The notes beneath the pieces are model-generated. The model was not told where the DNA came from. It saw only the letters and a program-made list of their open reading frames with translations, and ran no database searches. A stretch of DNA of 64,000 nucleotides. Source: Basidiobolus meristosporus CBS 931.73. Its lineage: Eukaryota > Basidiobolomycota > Basidiobolomycetes > Basidiobolales > Basidiobolaceae. Location: assembly GCA_002104905.1 (NCBI GenBank), contig MCFE01000045.1, forward strand, positions 124,001 through 188,000. The letters run 5' to 3'. Positions 11,890-22,763 of this stretch are shown here, piece after piece. The number at the start of each line of letters is the position of its first letter. Position 1 is the first letter of the stretch. A program made the translations under genes and the position numbers.

Positions 11890-13859
11890 TTAATAAATGA
11901 ATCCTCGCTGCGAGGTCAGATAGACCCAAGAGAACCCTAGCCAGCTATAGAGCACGCCGACTGCGCAGTAGATCGAGGTCAACATCAGCGGCAGGAACTC
12001 GTATCTCGATGCTCCGAAAAGGGCCGGGTGCGCGATCGAGCTGTAGAACTGGATGAGGAACGCTCCACAGAGATAGCCGACCTCTGACCACCTGCAATAG
12101 CTGGCCTTGGCCGCCTTCTTGTAGAGCCCGCCTCTCCAGGTGATCCCAAGCACGATGGCATTCCATAGCCCGAAGATGACCAACTTGACTGGGGTCTCTG
12201 GGATTTCGATCAGCAGCGGGAACAGGGAGAAGTAGCCAGCGATGGAAAGGATCACGAGGAAATGATCGCTCGCTCGAGTCTTGCCGAAGAGTAGGTTATA
12301 GGGAATGATCACCAGCAAGATTGCCTTTTCGTGAACATGCCAGCCAAACAGAAACGATGAGAATCCGCAGAGGACGACCGCCCCGACAAATCTGTCCGGG
12401 CTGGGCCTGCGAAAGAGCGACACCATGAATGGCTTTGTAGGGGGCTTTAGTCACGGTTCGTCGGCGAGAGGCGTGGAGATGACTTACCAGCTGCGTGAGG
12501 AATGTCAGTTGGAATGTATGACCAGCCGTCGGAGTCGGTAAGATCCCGTAGGCAATGTCACCCACGATTCCCCTGGTTGCAGATTCCAAGGCTTCGGAGT
12601 TGAGGCTAACCCCCAGGACTTTGTACCCTGCAGAATAGCGTAGTGAGGAAACGGATTGGATTTGGCATCTCATCAAGCTCAACGTTACACTGTATCAACA
12701 TTCGGTCCAAGAACGAGTAGAGAGCCCAGAAGTTAGGAGCCCAATAGGCGTGGCATAGGCCACGTTTGAAAGGGAAAAGACGAACGGCCAGCTGGCCGAG
12801 TTGACCATAGTATACAAACGGGCCTAGGGAAATCCCAAAAATCCCCACGACCACAAGCCCCATCTTGATCAAGTTCGAGAAGGAGAAGGAGTAGGAAGCC
12901 CCTGGTAGGATCGAAATACGCGTCAGGGGGCGATGTGGGCCGTTGGCTGTTCATGACCACCTACCTTTCTTTCTGGGCCTGGCGGTGAAGCAGTAGGTTT
13001 TGAGAATGTAGGCAAAGTAGGCAGGGGCCAAATACAGATAGATATGCTTGAAGTTGAGCAAAGCGCTGAACAATGCACCCGATAAAAGTACGTTCCCCTA
13101 AAGTAACAACGAGGTGGACCGTTAGTTCCCAGGCCATGTCTGTTCGAGGAATATCTGCCCACCCTCATCATCTCGACGAGCGAAAACACCAGGATGCCAA
13201 AGAGAAACCCGTTGTATTGGAAATGGATATGGTCGATGAAATAGAACCCGGGGCTGAGGTAAATCAGGGCGGCGATGGCTTTGTTGCGATAGCTGTATCC
13301 GAAGCTGGAAAGGAACCTGGATTTCGCAAGCAATGTGAGAAGAACCCAGCATGGTTAGTCACTCATGTGTGGATAGGGTCTAACCTGCACACAGCGGCAA
13401 ATAATAAGAGCTCGCTGACCAAGACGGTAATACGTTGGAAGAGAATCGTATTGGGACTGGCGTGGTTCAGGTTGTCGACCCTCAACATCTCAGGGTCGAA
13501 GAGACCGGCGAACCAGGACATCGACCACTCGAACCAAGCAAAGAACGGCGGATAATCAAGAGTCCATTCACTTGTTTTCTGTTGGGATGCTCGGTGAGTA
13601 CTGATGCTCGGGCCCGAAAAACGGCACGAAGCTACGTACCTCGTAGTACCACTTCGAAATCGGAAGATTGTGTGTAAGGGCCAACCAATTTCTATGCACC
13701 TCGAAATCGGTAGAAAAGCTGGAGCAGATTAGAAAACCGGTGGAGAGTGGGGCAGATGGAAAGTGGGACCTACTATGTCGAGTACAATAGAGCCTTGGTA
13801 AAGAGGCCGAAAAACAGGATGTCCCTAGTAAACGTTTCCTTCCCAGAATCCCTTCCCAT
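11890..13859 (-). CDS. ALG8: Dolichyl-P-Glc: Glc1Man9GlcNAc2-PP-dolichol alpha-1,3-glucosyltransferase
   Basis: An ER multi-span enzyme that adds the second glucose to the lipid-linked oligosaccharide used for N-glycosylation. Several exons on the minus strand give the ALG6/ALG8 pattern in order: [15 protein letters not shown] near the N-terminus, [15 protein letters not shown], then [11 protein letters not shown]-type sequence, [21 protein letters not shown], and the late [11 protein letters not shown] motif. EVHRNWL and the [10 protein letters not shown]-type sequence favour ALG8 over ALG6. The start at 13859 gives [13 protein letters not shown] and joins across a short intron so that YF precedes STDFEV. 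The last exon runs to the stop at 11890-11892 and ends GFIY. The enzyme acts in the ER lumen. The 3' end faces the myosin stop codon. Confidence 0.9.
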
Positions 13860-14197
13860 GTGCAGAAATTAGAGACCTTGGTTTGTTCCACTTGCACTGG
13901 AACCTTCAGTTGGCTTTTACCGTGGGTTGAACGCCTCTAAATTGATTGGCAAATCACGTTCATTGAATTGGATGATCATTTCATGATATACAATCTTCAG
14001 AATAACATTCCCATAGCTGCTTGTGGAGGACGATTTATTGAAACACGAAAAACACAAACTGGTCATCGGAATGCAATCATATGAGTAGAGTATATATCGG
14101 AAGAAGTAGGGAGGGATACATTAAGTTTGCTTATCATAAGGCGACTATTTACAGGAAGAAATACGCAGAAGGTAGAATGGATGGGACACCGGGCTTG
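13860..14197. other. Intergenic region, promoter of ALG8 and 3' end of PH gene
   Basis: A 338-bp AT-rich gap between two minus-strand genes. No ORF of note. It should carry the ALG8 promoter and the PH-gene 3' UTR. Confidence 0.5.
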
Positions 14198-15463
14198 TTA
14201 ACACTCCATAACTGTGGCTAGTGTATTCGATTTCTTCGAGACTATGGGTGGGAAAGTGATTTCTGTCGGGGAGCAGTTGATGTTTGCCAGCAAACCGTCA
14301 TTAAAGAGTGGCGATTGTGAGATTTGGACATCGATTCTTGGCCGCGATTGTCTTCGTGATTGTTGATACATATTAGAGATATGGGTCTCGCTCTTGTTGC
14401 CGCCGTTCTGAATAAGACTGGAGGATTGAGTATGGCTCATCGATTTACAAGGTCTTGGAACTCGGGGTTTGGTAGTTTGGACATTATTGGCGCTGGCTCG
14501 ACGGGCCATTTCCCTGTACAGATTTCCCAGGGGAACCTCTGGTAGAGTCCGGACGGCATATTTAGAGCGTATGGTGATGGCCCGAAGAGAGTTCAACCAT
14601 GTCTTGAAATCCTCCAAGGATTCTGCTTGGATATACCATGGGTGCGCCAAACCATTTTGAAGCTCCAGCACCCATCGTTTCTCTGGATATTTGTCGCAAA
14701 TAGTAGCGGTGGTGGACGCAGTAATTTCCATGGAGTTGGTCGACATGGATTGCCCGGAGGATGACTTGAACTGGTAAAGATGAGTTGAGGTAAGAACTAG
14801 TAGGCGGCGTTTCCACGCTTTGCGGTGAAAGAAGGTGTTGCTGATACGAAGCTTGTTTAGCCATCCAGCAAGAACCGCATCCATGTAAGCCTCGTTCAAA
14901 GTGACTTCCTTGATTTGGTGAGGAGTAGCAGCACCTTGATCTTTGAAGAATTTGGGGGAATGAGAGAACTCGGAGCTCCAAGCGAAGTATGCACTGGACT
15001 CGCTCTTCTCGCTGTTGTTGGAGCTGACAGAGGCATTGGAATATTTGCGTGAGCTAACTAAATCATGCGACTCATGGCCAAGCTCGGCCGGGGTGGAGGG
15101 GCCACTGGACTCAGATTCGGAGACCACCTTATCTAGGCACGCATCCAACGATTCTAGCAATTCGTTAACCTTGGTTTGATAGCTCGGCTCAGCAGAATGG
15201 GAAGAGCTGTCCTCTCTGGATACCCTCCGCTGTTGGACAATTGCTTGGAGTGTATCACGAAGCCCATCCAAGCTCTTGGCCAAATTGCTTGGGCCCGCTT
15301 GTTTTCTGCTCTCCACGTACTGCGGAAAAGCTGGACGTCTTTTACGGGGCAACATTGGAGAGGACAAAGATGCGGCATCGCTAGAATACATGGACCTACT
15401 CTTGGACCCATCCAGCAGAGCCAAGGTTTGCATGTGTGCCAAGCTTTTGTTGGTGACGGTCAT
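14198..15463 (-). CDS. PH-domain protein, otherwise uncharacterised
   Basis: A 421-residue single-exon reading frame. Residues about 195-295 form a pleckstrin homology domain: AGWLNKLRISN opens the first strand, followed by WKRRLLVLTSTHLYQF, then WVLELQNG and a terminal helix around EDFKTWLNSLRAI with the diagnostic Trp. The N-terminal half is Ser-rich and low in complexity, with an RKRR basic cluster, and the C-terminal tail is basic and Ser/Gln-rich, so both are probably disordered. PH domains usually bind phosphoinositides or partner proteins; the ligand here cannot be read from sequence. I do not recognise an ortholog. An intron in the 5' leader (15472-15530 on the minus strand, GTAATG...CCAG, with a CTAAT branch-like site) lies just upstream of ATG 15463. 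Confidence 0.8.
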   Translation of the reverse strand: MTVTNKSLAHMQTLALLDGSKSRSMYSSDAASLSSPMLPRKRRPAFPQYVESRKQAGPSNLAKSLDGLRDTLQAIVQQRRVSREDSSSHSAEPSYQTKVNELLESLDACLDKVVSESESSGPSTPAELGHESHDLVSSRKYSNASVSSNNSEKSESSAYFAWSSEFSHSPKFFKDQGAATPHQIKEVTLNEAYMDAVLAGWLNKLRISNTFFHRKAWKRRLLVLTSTHLYQFKSSSGQSMSTNSMEITASTTATICDKYPEKRWVLELQNGLAHPWYIQAESLEDFKTWLNSLRAITIRSKYAVRTLPEVPLGNLYREMARRASANNVQTTKPRVPRPCKSMSHTQSSSLIQNGGNKSETHISNMYQQSRRQSRPRIDVQISQSPLFNDGLLANINCSPTEITFPPIVSKKSNTLATVMEC

Positions 15464-15530
15464 GATATGATCTGGTTCAGAATATTAGTCAATCAATTTC
15501 AAAGCATTGTATGGTTGATGGGAGCATTAC

Positions 15531-16432
15531 CTGATACGCAGTGGTAGACAGAGGAGCCGAGCTGAGCGGGGGCTGGGGGAAACAAGGCTTTATTATAAAC
15601 AGTATGTTGATGAAGGGTGCCAAACAAGCAGAGACTCGTGAAGTAGTGAGGGACCACGTATTCGCAAGATTTTCTCTCAATACACTGCGGGAAGACTCTA
15701 AATGCTTGATGAGAAACTTCACACCAAGCACTTGCGTTGCATTTTATAGGGCAGAAGCAGTCTCGAATCAGCGCTCATTATCGGCATTATCGGTGCCATC
15801 AACTGACAACATCCAATCAGGAAATAATTAATGACAGATTCAATGCAAATACACCAGAATATATAAATCTACAGAAATCCGACGACCACAGTTTCGCCAG
15901 AGTGACACCAACACCTGAGCCGTAGAAAGAATCACCACCCACCACTGGACCATCTACGAGCGCAAGTGTGTGAATCCCTCACCTTTCAACGAGCAGGCCA
16001 GCATAGATGGCGTGGAAGTTGAGTGGAGGTGAGCTTTGGAACCTTGATTGTTTCATGGTTAATGGCCAACAAGAAGACAAAGCACATCACCGATAGGTTG
16101 TCACTACAAACCATCGCGGTCTGCAATTGGGGCACCAGTGAGACAGGTACCACGGAGGACGTGGGGCAGTAAATTATACTAGTTGGTATGACATTGACAA
16201 TGAAAGAAAGCTCCGAGGCGTATCGATGATTATGTGTGCATGCGCGTATGCGTGTATGTGTATATTAACCGTCTCTTATTTTGTGTAATTCTGCGGTGGT
16301 GTAGGTTGGCCATGATTGGGTGATTCTGTCAGGGTTCACAAGGTGGATGTTACTTTGTTTCACTATCGGGGAAAATGAACACAAGACACCGGTGGGAACG
16401 GCAGGAGGTTTATTATATCAATTGGATTGTTT
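15531..16432. other. Intergenic region with alternating purine-pyrimidine tract
   Basis: No supported gene. It holds the promoter of the PH gene and the 3' flank of the nucleotidase gene. Positions 16231-16265 are strictly alternating pyrimidine and purine (TG, CG and TA steps), a pattern able to adopt Z-DNA. Confidence 0.5.
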
Positions 16433-17519
16433 CTATTTGTTTCTATTCCATAAATGAGGTAGCACCTTGGGAAGGTCGGTGACTTTGTGGATCTGGTGGT
16501 GACCGGTTTGAGAGAGCTCCGGATGATCAGTTACATGAATGGCTGTCCATCCAAGTTCCTTGTTGAATTCGTTTCAGCAGACCGCGGTTGAGAGCATGAC
16601 TAAGGCTTGCTTACCTGTGCTGTGTTTACGTTGGCAGCAGAGTCATCAACCAAATAGCACAATTTGGGATCGGTAGCCCCAGCTTGCATCATGGCGCGGT
16701 GATACATGGGTGCGTCTACAGGCCAAATCATTAATTTGGACGCTTGGGGAAAGCCGAAAAGTAGGATGCATACCTGGTTTGGATGGGAAATCTGGTTCGC
16801 AGTAGTCGCAATAAGTGATTCCGTCAAATTGATCTTCAATTCCCAGTATTCTCAAAACGCGTTGGGCGTGCTACAAGTTGTCAATTTAGCCGCTATACTT
16901 GATGTCGGCGGTGGGTTACTTACGGGAAGCCCGGCATTGGTGAAGACCCACTTCTTCATATCCAAGCTTTGAAGCATCTGACGAAGCTCTAGATTGGGCT
17001 CTAAAATGTCTTCTAAAGGCAAGCCTCCATCGACTTTTTTGTCTATTGCAAGGCAAGATTTAGTGCTTGTCGCGAATACTGCTGAGCGGAGATGCTAACC
17101 ATATTCAACCGGGTCGATTTCTGTTTACAAGTAAAGCAACCATTGAGTTCGCAAATAAAGAACATTACTCCAAGATAATAGAGCAGTACCATGATGCTTG
17201 ATCAAGCCACGAACGGCGAGACCGTAATCGAGGTAGTACCGCTCACACAAATGCTCCACTAAAGAAAGTTAACGTCGAGGGATATTGGGCGAGGGGCAAG
17301 CGGATCTGTACCTTCATCTTGAGAGATTCCAACCGCCATGCCGTATTCGTAGATTCTATATGTACGTTTAGTTTCTGCGTCTAGGAGCGTAAGTAAGCTA
17401 AAGTACCTTTCTTTCATCATGTTGGCAATGCCAGAGCTCTGTGGATAAAGGCAATTATCTACATCGAAAAAGAACACCGGCTGTGCCTCTGTAAGTTTGG
17501 AAGTAGCTGTATTCACCAT
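16433..17519 (-). CDS. HAD-family pyrimidine 5'-nucleotidase (SDT1/PHM8-like)
   Basis: A haloacid-dehalogenase phosphatase of the fungal Sdt1/Phm8 type, which dephosphorylates nucleoside monophosphates. Exons on the minus strand read, in order, FFFDVDNCLYPQSSGI (motif I with the nucleophilic Asp), RIYEYGMAVGISQDE, a YYLDYGLAVRGLIKHH cap segment, VFTNAG (motif II), a WCDYC-like segment ending CDYCEPDFPSKP, and CYLVDDSAANVNTA (motif IV acidic pair). The last exon (ELGWTAIHVTDHPE) ends at the stop 16433-16435. The start at 17519 places motif I near residue 17, as usual for the family. Five or more short introns interrupt the gene. The physiological substrate, and whether it follows Phm8 (phosphate starvation) or Sdt1, cannot be told from sequence. 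Confidence 0.85.
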
Positions 17520-17911
17520 TGCTTTCGTGAAAATGAAGGATACCAGGAATTACCAAGTTTAATATTGAAAATCCTTACTACGGAATTGATGTCCAACCAA
17601 GCGGCTCGACGAATAAGGCAAATCAAGCCATTACTCATTATTACTATATACCCAAGATATAGTCAACTTACTATGCCAGATAAAATAGGATTTCAAGCTT
17701 ATATTAATAAATAAGCCACATTACTACCTGGCAGCTAGTATTATTCTAGTCAATCGCCTTCCCCTTTCTTTGCTCATCTGAAAGGGTCGGTTTAATATGA
17801 GTTACGAATATCCTCAGGTAAAGTAAAACAATATGTTCATTGGACGTAAGGCTCATCTTTCGCCGTCTGATACAGCCAACCATTCCACACCCCCAAGTCG
17901 GAAACACCAAA
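17520..17911. other. Divergent intergenic region
   Basis: About 390 bp, AT-rich, separating the nucleotidase start from the plus-strand gene at 17912. No gene seen; probably a shared promoter. A short minus-strand ORF (17946-17746) overlaps the next gene's first exon and is not supported. Confidence 0.4.
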
Positions 17912-19074
17912 ATGCTGTCCGACTTCTTGGGCGACTTGTTTACCATGGGTTGCTTAAAAGTAAGGTTTTCTAATGTTAAGGAGAGTTAACTAGCTGTACC
18001 AACCTTGGTTTATTTAACACCTAGGGCTTCCGTTTCTTCGAGCTCTATCTTCGTGGACGTGAAGAGTTGCTATTGCAGGTATATAGGCAGGGTGATCGTG
18101 GTGCTAAGAAACCCGCGCCTTCCAAGGCCTTTCAAATAGCAAAAGCGCAGTACGTAGTTAGGCTCATCACGGGCAATATCCACGTTGGATTTAACTGTTG
18201 TCTCCCCACGTAGGAAAAGCTCGGGCATATCACACAGAACACAAAAGCAGTAAATAAGGCTACCACGAAGGATTATTTAATCCACGCCTCTTAATTCTAT
18301 ACGGTTTTAGGATGAAGTTAATGCCTTCCGGACCTATGCTTCCAGCAACAACCCCGTTGGATCATGACCTACAGCGGGTAAATGGCTGATCATGGGGGAG
18401 ACGTTTATCATTGTTTCTGATGCCTATTCGAGCACTTAGGACCAAACTCGCACGGCATTTCTCATTGCTGGCTACGCACGATACAAAAGACCTTACGTCT
18501 GGGTAGGCTACTGCACTCTGCTCATAAACAACCTAGATCTAACCCTCGACGTAGCTGCGGTCAAACCACAAAGAGCTTCTGAAGCTTGAGATAGACTCCA
18601 CAAGCAACAAGGATGCGGACAATCCCCTTAAGCTCGATTCTATCGCACAATGGAAAGCCAACGGTTCTAGGGTTTGTTTGCCTCTTGTATGATCAAGCAC
18701 ATACTCACTCCTACCACAGAGGTCAAAGTCTGGGATGTTATCGCGGAAATCGTTACTCTAACTCAAGACCCCGCACCAATCAACCCATTTGCGATAAATC
18801 ACGATTTCTTCGATAGCTTGCCTGTAGAGGAGTGTGTGTTTGCCACCGGCGCACTGATATCTGTACTTCAGAAGATCTATCTATCGAATGTCCCTTATGC
18901 TGATCAAGGTGTGTACAGACAGGACTCGTGTTGTCAGATGATTTGCTAAATCCATAACTTCCAGTGATGAGCGATATTCAACAGCTCCACCAAAGGCACT
19001 TCACCGACTTTGGTGAGTTGGTGGAGCTCCAGCTGATGCAAAAGCAAGCACCGAAGCCCAACCGATTCAACTAA
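17912..19074 (+). CDS. Unrecognised multi-exon protein (~255 aa)
   Basis: I assembled this gene from splice signals; no single ORF shows it. The start at 17912 gives MLSDFLGDLFTMGCLK. Short GT-AG introns then join exons in consistent phase through GFRFFELYLRGREELL, SSGISHRTQKQMKLMPSG, RTAFLIAGYARYKRPYVW, LKLDSIAQWKANGSR, VKVWDVIAEIVTLTQD, a longer exon with INPFAINHDFFDSLPVEE, and a final exon ending QKQAPKPNRFN at 19074. Seven exons are inferred; phases match at every junction, which is the main support. The protein is mixed in composition, with no signal peptide, no clear membrane segment and no motif I know. It may be a conserved fungal protein that I fail to identify. The exon containing VYRQGDRGAKKPAPS could hide a further intron. 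Confidence 0.55.
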
Positions 19075-19252
19075 TAAAGCCATAATATGTAGATAACATG
19101 TCTGATTGAATCCCGATCTCGACAAATTGATTCTGACCATTGACAGTGCTCCAAATAGTCAGCTAGCTCTGCGCAATTGGATAATTGGCCGTCTTGTCAA
19201 CTATAATAGTCATTGGTGTGAACGAGGTTGGACTTTCTTTTTGTCCCCGAGA

Positions 19253-19883
19253 ATGTCACGACGTATCAAAACTAGCAAGGGCAAAGAGGATAATATTCTT
19301 ACGCTCCCTTCGGAATTAAGAATCAAGATACTTGGCTACTTGAGCCCTCATCAGTTGGCACAACTAGGCATCCTCTCGAGGGCCTGGCAACACTATGTTA
19401 ATGTGAAGCTAAATGTGCTGTGGTGGAATTGGTGCATGGAATATTTCTGGGAAAGTTCAAGTAGACCCAAGGCTATGGGGAAAGCAGATCAGCGCAAAGA
19501 TTGGCGCCTACTTTATCTAGAGGCTCACCTAGGAAAAGAGCTGGGCTCTGTAGCGTACGTTTGTTGAATTAACGGCATATTTACCAACTACTCAGGACTA
19601 AACCCACTCACATACTCCTCTTAGTCGCCCGATACGCAAGAGTAATGAGAATCGACCCGGCTTGGCAAAGCCTTGGCAACACATAAAGGAACCCTCTATT
19701 GAGGTTCCGGCCGAGGCCGTTCCTTTGTCGCATCACAGCAACCACAATAAGGTAAAACCTTGGAGCTTGAACGGCCGTAACAAGATAGAAATGAGAGAAT
19801 ATTACAAGTCGATTCGAAGCAAGCCCAAGTGGAAGAAGCCCAATCATGATAGCAGCAGGTTGGATTTTCTATGGGATGATTGA
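19253..19883 (+). CDS. F-box domain protein
   Basis: A small protein of about 180 residues in two exons. The first exon begins MSRRIKTSKG at ATG 19253 and holds an F-box (residues about 17-50: LTLPSELRIKILGYLSPHQL followed by LSRAWQHYVN), the motif that binds Skp1 in SCF ubiquitin ligases. A GT-AG intron (about 19557-19624) splits an Ala codon, and the second exon is basic and Lys/Trp-rich, ending SRLDFLWDD. No WD40, LRR or kelch substrate-binding repeats follow, so the substrate is unknown. The reading frame is open upstream to about 19106 but without a better ATG. The ortholog is not recognised. Confidence 0.75.
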
Positions 19884-20097
19884 GGCCAACTCTACCTCAG
19901 ACGCACACTTGCAGGGGCCCATTGAGCCATTCGACCAATTACATTGATTAGTATATTAAAGATGTCAGGACGAAGATACTGTGACTACCAGATACGGCCA
20001 TTGGGAATAAATTTAGATTTATATATAAGTAGATGCTAGAGCCTTGCCTGAATAAACACGCACTTTTGGTGTAGTACCTTCGCGAACACTCATTTGC

Positions 20098-21168
20098 ATG
20101 ATTTTACGCCTGAACAAACAACGCGCTTGGTTGGCAGTAGCTGTGGTATTGATTACCGGAGTTCTCTTCTTCGCATTTACAAGGGATTCCAAAGTGGTAC
20201 TGCTTTCTTCTGAGAGATCTACACCAAAGGCGGAGTCCAACAAGACCTCTCTCAATGAACAAGATCTCCACTTGCTCAAGAAACTATCGGTCCCAGATAG
20301 GCTGAAAGTCGACGGCTCTTTATTAAAACCTCTGCTGATACCACGAGTATCCGGAACACCAGGAAACAAGAAAGTCCAAGGTTTCATCAAAAGGCACTTT
20401 AAAAAACTGGGTTGGAACATAGAGGAAGACCAGTTCAAAGACTCTACACCGCTTGGGGTAAAGTCCTTCAACAATATTGTCGTATCGAAATTTCCCAACA
20501 AACCTAGAAAACTGATACTTGCTGCCCATTTTGACTCCAAATACTACCCAAATGGGGAGTTCATTGGCGCAACAGACTCTGCAGTACCTTGTGCCATCTT
20601 GATGGATGTTGCCTCTACTTTGGATGAATACTTGTCGGATAGCGGAAATCCGGATGTGGGCTTGGAATTGGTGTTCCTCGATGGCGAGGAAGCATTCGTA
20701 AATTGGAACAGAGAGGATTCCGTTTATGGTGCTCGTCATCTAGCAAACAAATGGTCCAACACGCCTGCGCCTGATAATAAGACCCGTATTGAGACCATTG
20801 AACTCTTTGTACTTTTGGATTTGATTGGTGCCAAAGGCTCTACCATTCTAAACCTTGGGCATTCAGACACCCCCGCTATGAATCAGCTAGTTCTTCTGGA
20901 AAAGCGTCTTTCTCAGCTCTCTCTGCTTTCCAATAGTATGATAGAGGACAATTACTTTAGCGCACGTACATTTTATGCAGGTATCGATGATGACCACAGG
21001 CCTTTCCAAGAGAAAGGGGTCTCCATTGCACATCTTATACCATACCCATTCCCGGATGTTTGGCACAAGTTCAGCGATAACGCTGAAGCCATCGACCATG
21101 CAACAGTAGTCGACTTCAGTTTACTTATGCGTGCTTATGTTGCCGAGTATCTTCGACTTTTCCCATGA
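20098..21168 (+). CDS. Membrane-anchored glutaminyl-peptide cyclotransferase (M28-type zinc enzyme)
   Basis: An intronless 356-residue enzyme that converts N-terminal glutamine to pyroglutamate in secretory-pathway proteins. Residues 11-28 form a single hydrophobic segment close to the N-terminus, so it is probably a type II signal-anchored Golgi or ER protein, as animal isoQC is. Catalytic features are in place: AAHFDSKYY (142-150), the zinc Asp in GATDSAVPC (160), the DGEEAF pair (197-198) and the late zinc His in DVWHKFSD (323). Spacing and length fit the QPCT family better than ordinary M28 aminopeptidases. ATG 20098 is the first in frame and begins MILRLNKQRAW. A 162-bp gap separates it from the next gene on the same strand. 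Confidence 0.9.
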   Translation: MILRLNKQRAWLAVAVVLITGVLFFAFTRDSKVVLLSSERSTPKAESNKTSLNEQDLHLLKKLSVPDRLKVDGSLLKPLLIPRVSGTPGNKKVQGFIKRHFKKLGWNIEEDQFKDSTPLGVKSFNNIVVSKFPNKPRKLILAAHFDSKYYPNGEFIGATDSAVPCAILMDVASTLDEYLSDSGNPDVGLELVFLDGEEAFVNWNREDSVYGARHLANKWSNTPAPDNKTRIETIELFVLLDLIGAKGSTILNLGHSDTPAMNQLVLLEKRLSQLSLLSNSMIEDNYFSARTFYAGIDDDHRPFQEKGVSIAHLIPYPFPDVWHKFSDNAEAIDHATVVDFSLLMRAYVAEYLRLFP

Positions 21169-21331
21169 ATTCTACGATTGTATAATAAATTAACGCATAA
21201 ATTAACCAATTCAATCGGAGCGAATATCTGACAGTCACTTCAAAAATTTCTCTGCTATTCAATTGAAAAAATTTTGATACCTTATTTGATTAACAGAGTC
21301 ATATCTGTGGTAAGCTCTGGGAAAGTTACTC

Positions 21332-22261
21332 ATGCTGTCACGAACAACTCTCAGAGCATTTAGGTGAGGCTCTCCGTCTCGGCTATGCTGTATTCTCGGT
21401 ATTTACTTACAGATTCCCTTTCCATCAGGTTAAGCTCAGCCAACTCCTATCTTAAACGATATGGCGCCATAGGAACGAATACAAGAGTGCTTTACAGTAC
21501 CAGCAGCTCTGGAGACGGAGAGGGGCAATACCAGAAGCAAAGCAAAGAGGAACAAAAAGTAAACGCCACCTCAGATTTGTTCGCTGACTTGGTTGAGGAA
21601 GAAACAAGTAGTGGTCTTGACACCAGTTCACCTCTCGAGCAAAGTCTCTTGGACTTGATTGAACGACAGGAGGAGATTTACAAGAACAAAGGTACCCCAG
21701 GTCCGAAGTTCCTTGACAAATCCCCTCGCAAAATCCCACAAACCGCGCTATGGGACGTTTTGAGCAACAGGTCGGGCTTTCGGTCTAGGCCACGTTCGAT
21801 TCTTCCAAAAACTATAGACGAAGATCAGTTGGAATCGCAGATTGCTCAGTTGCAAAGCGCGAAGAATAACCTGGAGTTACGGAATAAGATGGAAGAGTTG
21901 TTTTCGACCGAGGACACCCCTAGAGACGCCATTCTTGGCAACAACCATCTCCTTGGCTCGGAGCTTCGGCGACCCATACATGGGCTATGCCATTTATCAG
22001 CAGATGAAACGCAAGGGAGTGGTCAGTTATGTTACTGGATGCTCGGCGCGCGTGTACAACGAGTTGTTGATAAATAGCTGGGATATCTTGAGGGATCGTA
22101 CCAAGGTTGAGTCTTTCCTAACGGAAATGATTAAAGCTGGAGTAGAGGCGAACCCAGAGACCAAGAGAATCGTTTCCAGAATCATTTCAGAGGAAGCCGA
22201 GTACGGAAAGGAAGTGGATTCCTTGAAAGTCTTAGTACAAAGCTTAGAGTTGCCAGCTTAG
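21332..22261 (+). CDS. Mtf2-like mitochondrial protein with an apparent frameshift
   Basis: Probably a mitochondrial RNA-processing factor related to fungal Mtf2/Nam1. Exon 1 (21332-21363) gives MLSRTTLRAF and an intron (21364-21428) joins it to LSSANSYLKRYG. The result is a basic, Ser-rich presequence typical of mitochondrial import. The C-terminal half carries the Mtf2-type block: DPYMGYAIYQQMKRKG, then GCSARVYNELLINSWD and a final helical stretch ending SLELPA. The two halves lie in different frames: the first continues into a stop at 22077, the conserved block is read in the next frame from about 21905. I found no GT-AG intron of plausible length that repairs this, so the copy has an indel, is a pseudogene, or the assembly has an error here. 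Confidence 0.65.
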
Positions 22262-22763
22262 TCCAATCCTCGTTAGCATATGCATCCACCTTCACTCTAG
22301 AGTTGTAATTGTTTGATTTATTAAGTAAATGTGATGAAATATCCTATCTCAGCCATCTAAACTGCCAAAACCTTTGAGTGAGGTTCTCCCTGGCTGGTGA
22401 TCCGTATTAAGTGGTAGGTCGTTATAAGATATATATGAAAAGCGGATGAACCTCAATAAATGCTCACTGAACCTCAATAAATGCCCACTGGGCCCACTAC
22501 TTGGCGCGTCCAAATGGTCGAAAGTACAGCAAAGAGTAGGTATATGCCGGCTGTCCATACAGTCACAAGCATCAGTGCCCTAAGAGCATTCGCTCGATGT
22601 CAATATGATGCAAGGATGATAATCAAATGCCTTCACTTACTTGGTACATGGATTCACTGAGTGGCCTGTCGCCATTTTGGTAAGGTCCCCGCCAGGTGTA
22701 CTCGGCGGACTTCCGGGTTTCTACTCAGATACGCTAACGTTAGATGGGTCTTAAGAGAAACCT
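22262..22763. other. Intergenic region between convergent genes
   Basis: About 500 bp without a supported gene. It contains a perfectly adjacent 21-bp tandem duplication (22447-22467 and 22468-22488, one mismatch). Confidence 0.5.
22447..22488. repeat. 21-bp tandem duplication
   Basis: Two adjacent copies of TGAACCTCAATAAATGCYCAC differ at one base. Each carries AATAAA, so the duplication may double a poly(A) signal-like motif downstream of the Mtf2-like gene. Confidence 0.85.

Noticed and set aside
18613-18816. A plus-strand ORF beginning MRTIPLSSILSHNGK
   Set aside because: Another frame (ending QWKANGSR) joins the flanking exons in phase, while this frame cannot be spliced to the conserved downstream exon.
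20019-20540. A 173-residue minus-strand ORF over the glutaminyl cyclase
   Set aside because: An antisense shadow; the plus-strand enzyme has all catalytic residues and a signal anchor.
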